A DNA stretch of 64,000 nucleotides from Hippophae tibetana (taxonomy: Eukaryota; Streptophyta; Magnoliopsida; Rosales; Elaeagnaceae): NCBI GenBank assembly GCA_037013495.1, contig CM072809.1, positions 3,100,001 through 3,164,000 on the forward strand, in the 5' to 3' direction. The notes below the pieces were generated by a model. The model was not told the DNA's origin and did no database searches. It worked only from the letters and a program-made list of their open reading frames with translations. Both the position numbers and the translations under genes were made by a program. Below, piece by piece: positions 1 through 10,190 of the stretch; within the stretch, counting starts at the first letter, position 1; the number at the start of each line of letters is the position of its first letter.

Positions 1-761
1 TATATTAAAATTATCTAATTTAATATCTTAAAAATATTTATATCAGTAAAATTAGATTTAATGTAATCTCTAAATCAGTAAAAGACTTAAAAATTTATAA
101 TCTTTGGTTCAAGCGAGAATAATAATAAAATATGCAACACGTAAAAATAATAACTACAAACAAGGTTTAAATAGTGAAACTATAATAATAATATCAAACT
201 ATGATAAAAATGGTTAAATATTTATGAAATTATCAAAATAATATTACAATTTTAACGATTTAGATTGAATTTGTCAATAATTTTAAAGTTTTGAGTCAAG
301 TGAGAATAACAATTAAACATGTAATATATATAGATATAATAATTATAAACAAATTTTAAACATGGCAACTAGAAGAGTATATGATAATTTTAATTTCTTA
401 GAGATTTTGGTAACAAAATATATTTTTATTTATTAAATTTAATGTCAAGCTAATAGATACAATAAAATGATTAGAATATTTGTAAAATTATGAGCATGAC
501 AAGAGTTTTTACATAAATTATGTAAATAGTATTATAAATTGAATAATTTAAAATAAATTTATCAATAATTTTAAACTTTTGAATCAAGTTATAAAGCTAA
601 AATGTTAGAAAATAAAATAACTAATGTTCCTAAACTAACGTATCATACTTATTATTTACATTGTATAGATTAATAATAACTATGAATTACTTAGAAAAAA
701 AAATTCTTACTACGCCCTTGCAATTTCCTATGGAATATTTCATTGTGATTAGCGTCAAAGG
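1..761. other. AT-rich spacer, no gene seen
   Basis: Very AT-rich sequence full of short homopolymer and TA runs, with stops in all frames. No recognisable protein motif, RNA gene or paired repeat was found up to the MITE that begins at 762. Confidence 0.6.
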
Positions 762-1290
762 TAGGGCTGTTCATCGGATCGAAACCGTTGATTTTATTGT
801 CATTCGATCCGATCCGACCATCCGCTTGGATTGAAATATCCTAATCCGCATCCGATCATCTCTTACATCCGCTCAATCCGATCCATAAAATATTCGGATG
901 ACATCCGATCAATCCGATCAATAAATTTAATTAACTCTATTTTTTTGTATTTTTAAATAAATTTTTTAAATTTTTACATAAATCATAACATAAAATTATT
1001 TGACTTAAAAAAAACATTAAAAAATTAAATAAATATATATTAATTATATATATATATATATATATATTTAATTTAATAAATATATATTAATTAAATATAT
1101 ATATAATTAATTTTCGGTCGGATCGGATCGGATGAATCGCGGTGAAATCTGCCATCCAATCCACACTTAACGGATGGAAAAAATCTCCATCCGATCCGAC
1201 CATCGGATTGGATAGGATCGGATGAAAAATCAACGGATCTGATCGGATTGATCGGATGAATCGGATGATCGGATTTTTTGCACACCCCTA
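762..1290. mobile_element. hAT-type MITE with GATCCG-rich interior
   Basis: A 529-bp non-coding element. It starts TAGGGCTGTTCATCGG and ends GCACACCCCTA, giving imperfect terminal inverted repeats. It is flanked by an 8-bp direct repeat, GTCAAAGG at 754-761 and ATCAAAGG at 1291-1298 (7 of 8 match), the duplication size of the hAT superfamily. The interior is dominated by many copies of GATCCGATC/ATCCGATCC-like motifs in both orientations around a TA-rich core at 1035-1110. It has no coding capacity, so any movement would need a transposase in trans. A related element with sharper ends lies at 9585-10182. Confidence 0.72.
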
Positions 1291-1298
1291 ATCAAAGG

Positions 1299-2230
1299 TG
1301 GTATTTTGTTCAACTCACCGTGCCAATTTGGGACGAACACACGGGTTAGTCCATACTTATTATAAAACACGGATGGCAAATCCTGATTATGTATAGCCTA
1401 AAAGGTATAGGATTTGTCTGTGTCATTATCAAATTTAGAAGGCCGAATGTGTTGAAACTTGGGCCGGGCTCCAATATTGGACGCAATGAATCCATGGGCC
1501 AACATTGATTTTTCTGGACCATGTTGATCACATAAACAAATAAACCTATAACACATCAGTTGGGAAAATCCGGACTAGTGATGTTTAGAATTTTGTTTAT
1601 CGAAGCAACATCGTGGTTCAACTAGGTGAGATTATCTTTTCTAAAGAAACAGTATAAACATTATTGAATTTGCATTACTCTCTCTTTTACAAACAATATT
1701 GTAAGATTAAAAATAATAATAACAGATATAGACTGTTATGTATGAGTATATAGGGTTAGTTATTTTAATAATAATACCATTTTATTTTTGATATTTTTTT
1801 ATTCATATTTTTAAAGTGTTGTTTTAATAGTACTTTATTTAAGATAATATATTAATTTGATATAATTTATTATTTAATTGGGATTTTTACTAAGTAATAC
1901 ACATGATATTTCTAAGATATTAATTAATTATCTAAAAATATTTTCTAAATATCATTTAATTAATTAATTATTTGATTTTTTTTTCAAAATATTGCATATA
2001 TATTATTATAGATGTGAAAAATTCTTAATTAAATAATAAATTATATCAAATTGATATTCTTTTAGATAAAATATTAATAAAATGTAATTTCAAAAACATA
2101 GATAAAATAAAATATCAAAAAATAAAATTACGTAACTATTAATATAATATGCCTCGGCTTGCTACTGGCTCTGATAATAATTAACTCATATATAATAAAT
2201 AGGAAATTAAAAGTTCCTCTAAAAGAACGA
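1299..2230. other. AT-rich spacer, no gene seen
   Basis: Contains a moderately GC-richer patch at about 1300-1560 and otherwise AT-rich DNA. The short open frames here show no family signature or codon bias. Nothing else can be supported. Confidence 0.5.
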
Positions 2231-2360
2231 CAGCTCACGGCCAGTGGTAGAGCATTTGACGTATAAAAGACTGTATTTACACCTAATAATGAAATTGATA
2301 AAAATAACATATTTACTCAGCATTTGACTGGTCACCGGTTCTCAAACCCGGTTGGGCCTC
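2231..2360 (+). pseudogene. tRNA-Cys-like pseudogene split by a short insertion
   Basis: Two pieces resemble a plant tRNA-Cys. The left piece (2231-2260) holds an A-box/D-arm-like stretch, AGTGGTAGAGCATTTGAC. The right piece (2319-2358) holds the B-box/T-arm-like GGTTCTCAAACCC and an acceptor-like GGTTGGGCCTC. The ten bases AGCATTTGAC occur at 2251-2260 and again at 2319-2328, so the intervening 58 bases look like an insertion with a target duplication. In the right piece the anticodon loop is missing, and the left piece has extra bases (CGGCC) before AGTGG. A functional tRNA is therefore excluded. A tRNA-derived SINE remnant is the main alternative. Confidence 0.5.
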
Positions 2361-4800
2361 TGATTTAAACTAATATTATCTAATTTAACCAGCAGCATCT
2401 TTTATTATTTACTACATTCCTTTCAACTACCCCGAAAATTGTCTTACAGAATTGAAACCGAAAAGATAACACTTTATTTTAAAATATTTTATATTAAATT
2501 TATTTTTATTTTTTATTAAAAATTTATATTTATATTTTTTAATAAAAAAATAATATTTTAAATAAAAAAATTTAAATAATATAATTTATCTTTAATTTAT
2601 CATTTTTATAAAATAAGAGATGTTTTTAATTTAACCGACTAAATAATCCAAATAAATTAATATAAGTGATTTATGTAACATCTCATTCATTATAATAATA
2701 TTATATTTTTTTGAATTTTTGGAGTATAATAAGTTGTGTTACAATTAAAATCAAGTGCTTAGCATTTTATTGTAAATATTTTATAAAAAATTAATTATAT
2801 GTATATTTTCAATATTAAATAATTAATATATTTATTTATAATAATATATTATGTTTAATTGTTTTATATATTTTGATATTTTAGTATATGTATGAATAAT
2901 ATTTAATAAATATATAAATAAAAGTGACGTGAATAAATATACGTTATCCCTTCCGGTTATGGTAAGGGGGAAGGGACTTATTTTCACATATTTAACAAAC
3001 ATTAATAATATTCATAGAATGGTAAGCATATGTATTATGTAAAAAAAACTTTTTAAGTCATTATGATGTGAATCAAAATACTTTCAATATTTAACTTTTT
3101 TCTAATTCATGATAATAAAAGATAACTATAAATATTATAAATACTAAAAGTTAAAAAAAATATTGATGATAAAATTCATACTGTAGTTCTAAATGTCTAT
3201 GATTTATATTTTCAAAGTTTTTTTTATATGATTTTCACTTCAAAAATTAATTTTATCCAATATTAAATTATTTTACATTTTAGAACTTATAATTTTTTTT
3301 ATATATTTTGCTTTCAATTCGCTTACATTAAACTTTAGTTAAGTAATTTAATTAAAATGATGTAATTTTAATATTTATTAATTTATTCAATTTTTATCTA
3401 TCTATTTGTGTAATATAATATTCTTTATACGTCATAACTTAATAATTCTAAATTTGGGTAGTGATATAACATGATAAATATAGATTTAAATTGAATAGAA
3501 TTCAGTGTAACTCTTATCATTTTTATATCATGATATTATTTAAATAAAAAAGTTTATTTTATATAAAAATATAAGTCAATTTTCTTAAAAAATATTTTTA
3601 ACCCTTCTTTTAATCATAAATAATAAAACAATTAATTGTTAATTAAAATAATAAAATTTATTTATTTTGGATTTCTTAGAAACACACTTAAATTAAATAG
3701 TGTATACTTGAGGTTCGAATACGTGATTTTGAATTATTTTTTTCCCGTCTTTGCATACATTTATACATAAAAAGAATAAGAAAATAATTAAAATAAAATG
3801 GAAAATTATGCCAGAGAAAAACAAAGAAAAGGAAAAAATGAGCATGGTTAAAACGTCTAATGTCAAAAAACCTCCAAATAGATCGATCACTCTTAATCTC
3901 TCATCCAATAGGTCATGACTCTTGACTCATGATGAAAGGCCAATCTTTAAATCCATCATCTACTTTTCTTTCTTTCTTTCTTTCTTTTCTTTTGTATGTA
4001 TGTGTGGTAGCTGCAGATATATGTACGTGTGCTTAGTGTGTGAGTGTTTGCATGAAAGAAATATTGAAGAGAGAGAATGGAGGACGATACATGGTAGTTT
4101 AAGAGATGGTTTTTCAAGGAGATTTTAAGGTCGAAGGTCATAGTTATGGATGTGGGCTTGCGGTCTTACAGTATAACTCTTCTAGTTGCCAACAGTACCG
4201 TCTTCCATGTGGACTCTTATTCACACCCACATCCCATATTTGACCCCACTCTCTTTTTTCATCCCCCAATCAATGCATCCCTTCAATCAATACATCACTT
4301 TCTTTCCCATCTTTGTAGGTAGCTACCCTCCTCTTACAAGAAACTAACCCCACCTCCTTTATTATTATTATTAATAATTAATTGTGAATTTAATATATAT
4401 ATATAAATGGTTTTGATCATTTTACAAATATTTTCCCTTTTTGTATGATTGATTTTTTAAGAAGTGATAAGTAAAAAGATAGATATTTTATTTCTATTTA
4501 TTTCTCTTATTAATACCCTTTATTCTCTATTTTTTTTAACTTTGACTAACCTATCAACTTATTATAATACTAATAAATAATTTTGTTATATAATATATAT
4601 TGTGACTTCTTCCGATAATAATATATATTATGACTTATTAGTAATTTCACATTGGAAAAATTGCCATACACAGTTTTTAACAATAACTTCAATTTTTCAT
4701 TAAATGTCCACCGAATAATTGAACATAAGTAAGCGTAACTGTTAAAAAAATGCATCCTAGCTATAATAAAATTTGATTGATGTGTATTGTATTTTGGCCA
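2361..4800. other. AT-rich intergenic region upstream of the NAC gene
   Basis: No gene is supported. There is a TTTC microsatellite at about 3964-3990. A less AT-rich stretch at 4140-4350 contains the inverted pair GGATGTGGG (about 4149) and CCCACATCC (about 4226). This may be distal promoter of the NAC gene, but no specific element can be named with confidence. Confidence 0.5.
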
Positions 4801-4819
4801 TTTGTGGTCTGTGACTCTT

Positions 4820-4828
4820 ATATATAAA
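4820..4828 (+). promoter_or_regulatory. Probable TATA box of the NAC gene
   Basis: ATATATAAA in the context CTCTTATATATAAAATCC lies about 230 bases before the NAC start codon. It is followed some 30 bases later by a pyrimidine/A-rich stretch suited to transcription initiation. Other TA-rich sites in this region are microsatellite, so this is the best but not the only candidate. Confidence 0.45.
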
Positions 4829-4965
4829 ATCCTCTCCTACATAATCCTACAGTACTATCCAGCATATTAGTTTAATTTCCTTAATTTTTTTTTTCTTGCA
4901 CTTTTTAGAAAGGCATGTTATCTTACTTTCTTTGTATTCTGTGAATTTTAAGTAGAATACAGCTT

Positions 4966-4969
<4 letters not shown>

Positions 4970-5001
<32 letters not shown>
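4970..5001. repeat. (TA)n microsatellite in the presumed 5' leader
   Basis: About sixteen uninterrupted TA dinucleotides lie 52 bases upstream of the NAC start codon, probably in the 5' untranslated region. Such arrays are highly mutable and could vary leader structure between alleles. Confidence 0.85.
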
Positions 5002-5008
<7 letters not shown>

Positions 5009-5052
5009 GTCCAATCGAGAGAAGAAATTAAACCTTATTCGATCCCGAAAAC

Positions 5053-6753
5053 ATGAGTATATCAGTAAACGGGCAGTCCCAAGTTCCGCCTGGTTTTAGA
5101 TTTCATCCAACTGAGGAAGAACTCTTGCAATACTACTTGAAGAAGAAGGTTTCCAATGAAATGATTGATCTCGATGTTATTCGTGATGTTGATCTCAACA
5201 AACTTGAACCTTGGGACATTCAAGGTAAATATATATTTTTAATTATATCGATGATTAGGATTGCAAATAATATTTTCAAAAATGGGTAGTAATTAATTAG
5301 TATAGGGTAATTGTTTTCAGAGATGTGTAGAATTGGAAGCACACCACAAAATGATTGGTATTTGTTCAGTCATAAAGACAAAAAATACCCAACTGGAACT
5401 CGTACAAATAGAGCAACATCTGTTGGGTTCTGGAAAGCCACTGGACGTGACAAGGTTATTTATAGCAACTGCAAGCGTATTGGTATGAGGAAGACTCTTG
5501 TTTTTTACAAAGGCCGAGCTCCTCATGGTCAAAAATCTGATTGGATTATGCATGAATATAGGCTCGATGATAATACTAATGACACCAACAATGTAAGCTT
5601 TCCCTGTTATTGTTTATTTGATTTTTGAGATAAGGGTGCCATGTTTGTATTATAGTTTTGAACAAATAAGCATTTTAGTTAAGTAGTTTCAAATTAGAGT
5701 GTTTTAATTACATAATTTTGAAAAAGAATTACTGATTAGTCTAATAGTTTTGATTTTTAAAAATAAATTGCATATTTGTTTTAATTTATTGGAATTAAAA
5801 CGTTTGAATTGAAAGTTACCAAATCAAAATACTCATTTTATAAAAATTATGTGACGTTACATGCTTCTCACCCTTGATATATAGGTGTCTCAAACATGTG
5901 ACTTGATCTCTATTAGGTGAGCATGGTAATAATGGGAGGTGATGGATCTCAAGAAGATGGATGGGTGGTTTGTAGAATCTTTAAGAAGAAAAATCGCCTC
6001 AAAACCCTAGACAGTCCTATATTGAGAACTTCCTCAATCACTTGTAGTGAAGGATTAGCTTTAGAGCATATGCTTGACTACATGGGTTCAACACCAATAA
6101 CTTGCAAGGAAGAGAATGATCCACATTCAATATTTATAAACAACTGCAACCTCACCACTACCTTTCTTCATCAACCCAATATTCAAACAACTTCAGATAT
6201 CAATAATGACTTCCATGAAAGATTCTTGAAGCTTCCAAGCATGGAAAACCCAATTAAGTCAACCGGTAGCCATAATTGTTACCAAGTACTCAACACCAAT
6301 AATAATAAAAATAATATTGATGCAACAGAGATGGTGACTGTGGATTATAATAGTAACCAAATGACCAGCATGGCTGAGATTAATAGTACTAGTTCAGGTA
6401 TGATCACCAACTGGGCAGCACTGGATCGGTTGGTAGCTTCACAACTGAATTGCCAAACAGAGACTTCTAGGCAACTAGCATGCTTCAATGGCCCCACCAT
6501 CATTATGGATGGTGATGACGAAGATGACGATGACGATGATGATCATGATAAAGGGCAACTGCAACAAATTCATCAAAACCACCTTATAACATCATCATCA
6601 TCTACTAATTCAATCTCAATATCCAACAAATCTTACCCTGCCAACCAAGATCACTACAATAGCGAAATTGACATCTGGAGTTTTGCTAGATCATCATCAT
6701 CAAATTTGTCCTCTTCAGACCCACTTTTCCACGTGTCTGATTCTCCTATATAA
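5053..6753 (+). CDS. NST1: NAC transcription factor, NST1/SND1-like (three exons)
   Basis: Predicted 426 aa from exons 5053-5224, 5321-5592 and 5917-6753, all with GT..AG borders and a continuous frame. The NAC domain fills residues 1 to about 175. Subdomain A has [70 protein letters not shown] and [14 protein letters not shown], and [14 protein letters not shown]. The two introns sit at usual NAC positions. The tail carries [12 protein letters not shown] (about 314), an acidic Asp/Glu run (about 343-355) and a serine-rich end with [10 protein letters not shown], all typical of the NST group. In Arabidopsis these proteins switch on secondary-wall cellulose, xylan and lignin genes in fibres and anther endothecium through MYB46/83. 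The [15 protein letters not shown] start and the EMC at the exon 1/2 junction favour NST1 over NST3/SND1. One oddity is SNCKRIG where the family usually has SNGKRIG. Nucleus. Confidence 0.93.
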
Positions 6754-7909
6754 CAGAAAACCCCAATATAATATAGTATTATTATTATTATGCAAAGTTG
6801 CTAGCTAGTAATTTCATACATTTTACAAGTCAAACCAACATATAATTACAGTCAGATAAATAATATTTCATTACACGTTATATATAATTTGTTTGTATGT
6901 CATGTAAAAGTATTATTAAATAAATAAAACGAAAAAGGTAATCTCAATTAACGAGTTTCAGATGGGGTGGCATTGTCAAATGTCAACTAATATCTTATAG
7001 CTTAATCACGCTGTCTACTATTAATTTCAATTTTTTTTTAGAAATTTTAGAATTAATTGCTGTTTATTATTAATACTTTTAATTAAATGATACTTTTAAT
7101 ATGGTTCTAGTAAATTAAAAAATATGTTAAATAAGTTTTACTGCGAACTCGCTGAGTAAACCACATTAACCACTAGCGTATATTGTTGGATTTTTTTATT
7201 TTTTTTTGAATTTGTTAATCTCCATAATTTTCGAGTAAAGTCTTCAAAGTTTTTAATTGTGTAATTATAAAATAATATTAAATAATATATATATATTTAG
7301 TTTCAATAGATGACTTTAAATCATTGTTATATCCCATCAATTTAGTGGTGTATTAAGGTTTAGTAAATATAATTTCAAGATGCAATAAAATCAAAGATAA
7401 TTCAAAAACATATTTGATTTTGAAGAATATTGAAAATAATTAATATTTTAAATCTACATAATTTAAAACATTAACTTTATTTATATATAAATAGTAGTAG
7501 GAAGTGTCAAAGAACATTCATTATTATTTCTTTAATTTTGTATAGTTGTTTTCTTTAATTTTATTTTTTGAATGGGTGCCTGAAGAGTCCTATTTATAGA
7601 TTAATATATAACCATTTTCAAAATATTACAACATTTTAATAAGTTGTGATTTAAAAAAAATAATGTTTTTTCAATTTTTCACAAATAATTAAAACTCATC
7701 CAAAAAACAAGTTATTTTATAAAAGTTTATAACATTTAAATATAAATCATAACATTAAATATAATTTCCAACACATATAAGGACGATCATATTATGCGTT
7801 TCATATGATCAACATCATCTTCTCTTTCTAACTGGGCAATTATAATTCTTACCTTTTTTGTTTTTTATTCTAGGATGATCAAGTTGGTATAAAGTTTGAT
7901 TAATTATTG

Positions 7910-7912
<3 letters not shown>

Positions 7913-7952
<40 letters not shown>
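7913..7952. repeat. (TA)n microsatellite
   Basis: An uninterrupted run of about twenty TA dinucleotides in non-coding DNA. Confidence 0.9.
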
Positions 7953-7957
<5 letters not shown>

Positions 7958-8023
7958 GAAAAAATAAATCAAAAGTATAATTATCTTTTGATCAAGTGGT
8001 GTGTCGGTTTGTATAACATGGTG

Positions 8024-8082
8024 CTAAAATAAGCCAGAGCTCCTCGGCGCTCTGGTCCATTTAGGCTTTAGCAGTTTAGCCT
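8024..8082. other. Imperfect stem-loop
   Basis: GCTAAA..GCC..AGAGC on the left pairs with GCTCT..GGC..TTTAGC on the right, around a CTCCTCGGC-type apex. Unmatched bases lie between the paired blocks. It could be a small transposon remnant or chance. No gene is nearby. Confidence 0.4.
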
Positions 8083-8689
8083 AATTGATCACTGTATGAC
8101 TAAAAAGTTGGCGCTGAATTAGCTAGCATAAACATGAGAACCCACAGAGACCGACAAAGGCACAAAGAAGACCATACTTTTCCATAACTTTAAAAAAGTC
8201 AAAAAGGTTACTCCATCGATATTTATATAACGTCACTTTTTCGTCATATATCAAGTGAGTTAAGTATATTCATTCATCCACCTAATTTCAAGAGAAATTA
8301 TTATATGTGATGAGGTATTATTATTAAGAATAAAATTTATTATTAATTTTTAAATTTTAATTAAATTTATATATAAGTTATTAAAATTTTAAAACATACA
8401 ATTTGATATTTATTTTTAAAATTTTATATATGTGTTATTAAATTTTTAAATCATATAATTTAGTCTTTGAAATTTTAAAAAATTACTAATAATTTTTAAA
8501 TTTTTGATTCATGAATAAGTATTTTAATAGTTTAGTTAATGTATATGTGTAAAATATTAAAAAATTAAAAACTAAATTATAAGATTTTAAAATTAGGATA
8601 TTATGTGTGAATTTTTATATATTGATGGACTTAAATTATACATTTTAAAAATGTAAGTATGTTTTAAGAATTGAATGTAAACAAATCAA

Positions 8690-9560
8690 GTAATGCACTG
8701 AGAATAATTGCACAAATAATCAAGCAATAAAAAAGAATAAATATGCAAATAAAACCAAAAGTACATATAATTTTTAGAGTGGTTCTTCTTCCCAATAGGG
8801 AAAGCTTATATCTACTTAGAAATAAACCATATCCTGCCCATCTTGTTGCTAATGATAATTTTGTATAAGAGTGTTAATACAACCATTAGCCACAAGCAAT
8901 TCTCTTGAATCTAATCCCCTCAAGCTTACAACATCTATATACAAATGGAACTTCTTTTGTGCTATTTTATAACTTATGATCCCAAGAATTTAATGAGATA
9001 ATATATATATAGTTTTACATAGATCAACTCTCTCTATATATAGGCCTTAATGTTAAAATGAAACTACATACAGCCTATTCAATCTCCAATTCTTCCTATC
9101 AAATCAAAACATGTTTAATTTGCACCTTTTATGTAACCCCTCACATAAACTTAAACTAACATAATCACCCTTACAAACTGTTAACAATAATGACTAACTT
9201 CTAGTTGTCTCACACCTCACAAATCTCCACCATAGACAAGGAAGTGAACCATGAACTAAAATAAGAACTTAGCTCCACCACGAGCCAAGCTTAAGGTGCT
9301 GAGATCCCAAACAAGTAACGGAACAACTTGAACTTGCTTGTTGTAAACGTTTTTATAAACATGTTAATTGGATTATTTTCTATTGGTATCTTCTCCACAC
9401 TCACTATCGTTTCACTTATTACATCCATAATGAAGCAAAATCTTATATCTATGTGATTCTTTTTCTCATGAAAAAATATATTATTTAAGAAGTAAATGAT
9501 ACTTTGGTTATCACACATAATACTTACACTTAATTGAGTATATGATATTTTTGTTTTCAA
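8690..9560 (-). mobile_element. Ty1/copia 3' end: RNase H tail plus LTR remnant
   Basis: On the minus strand, 9291-9560 encodes the C-terminal tail of a copia polyprotein. A CDNQS core is followed by an FHEKKNHIDIRF-type motif and a KFKLFRYL-type end that match the usual copia RNase H finish. Downstream on that strand lies a polypurine-like GGTGGAGATTTG (about 9224-9235), then LTR-like DNA to about 8690. Everything upstream of RNase H (gag, protease, integrase, RT) is absent. The broken edge lies next to the hAT MITE at 9585. This is a 5'-truncated fossil, not a gene. Confidence 0.72.
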
Positions 9561-9584
9561 TGTTTGTTTAAGTGTACTTATAAT

Positions 9585-10182
9585 TAGGGGTGAGCATCGG
9601 TTCGAAACCGCAAATTTTAGGTCAATCCGAATCAGATCCGATCCGAAGCAAATTATGAATTATTCAATCCGAATCTGATCCGTTGTACATGCCAATCCGA
9701 ACAAATCTGAAACCGCCAATTTTAAGTCAATCTGAATCCGATCTGATCCGATCCGAAAATTATTTAAACAAAAAATTATTCAATCTGAAACCAATCCGTT
9801 GTACATGCCAATCCGAACAATTCTGAATTTTCTAATTTTAAGTCAATCCGAATCCGATCCAATTCGAAAATTATTAAATCCAAAATTTTAATTTAAATCT
9901 ATTAAAAAAATTATATAAATAAAAAAATTATGAAAAATATATTAGGTTAGGTTTTGGAGATATAGGTTAGGTTAAATAATTATATATATATATATATATA
10001 TATAAATAATAATATATTAAATATATCGGATCGGATCGGATTATACGGATTTGAATATTTCTAATCCGAATCCGAATCCGAGCGGATTGATAAAATCCAA
10101 TCCGAATCCGATCCGACTTCGGATAGAAACCACTTAATTTTATCGGATTTTTCGGATTGATCGGATATTTTGCTCACCCCTA
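9585..10182. mobile_element. hAT-type MITE with exact 8-bp target duplication
   Basis: A 598-bp element beginning TAGGGGTGAGCATCGG and ending TTTTGCTCACCCCTA, with a perfect 12-base terminal inverted repeat (TAGGGGTGAGCA). It is flanked on both sides by CTTATAAT (9577-9584 and 10183-10190), an exact 8-bp duplication typical of hAT elements. The interior is non-coding and packed with AATCCGATCCGA-like motifs, with a TA-rich centre at 9978-10020. It shares end motif and composition with the element at 762-1290. Confidence 0.88.
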
Positions 10183-10190
10183 CTTATAAT

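Larger units (their letters stand above)
6754..8659. other. NAC 3' flank and AT-rich spacer
   Basis: The first 150 or so bases are presumably the NAC 3' untranslated region, with an AATAAA-like stretch near 6920. Beyond that there is no coding signal. A long (TA)n tract occupies 7913-7952. A short hairpin (CCAGAGC at 8034, GCTCTGG at 8049) is listed separately. The 8290-8640 segment is low-complexity A/T. Confidence 0.5.

Noticed and set aside
2231..2360. Functional tRNA gene
   Set aside because: No anticodon loop in the right piece and a 58-base insertion between the halves. A working cloverleaf cannot form.
4149..4235. miRNA-like hairpin (GGATGTGGG / CCCACATCC)
   Set aside because: Only nine paired bases around a loop of about 70 bases. 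Too little pairing for a miRNA precursor.
5917..6753. Separate gene starting at 5917
   Set aside because: It begins with GTG at a splice acceptor and continues the NAC frame (subdomain E), so it is exon 3.
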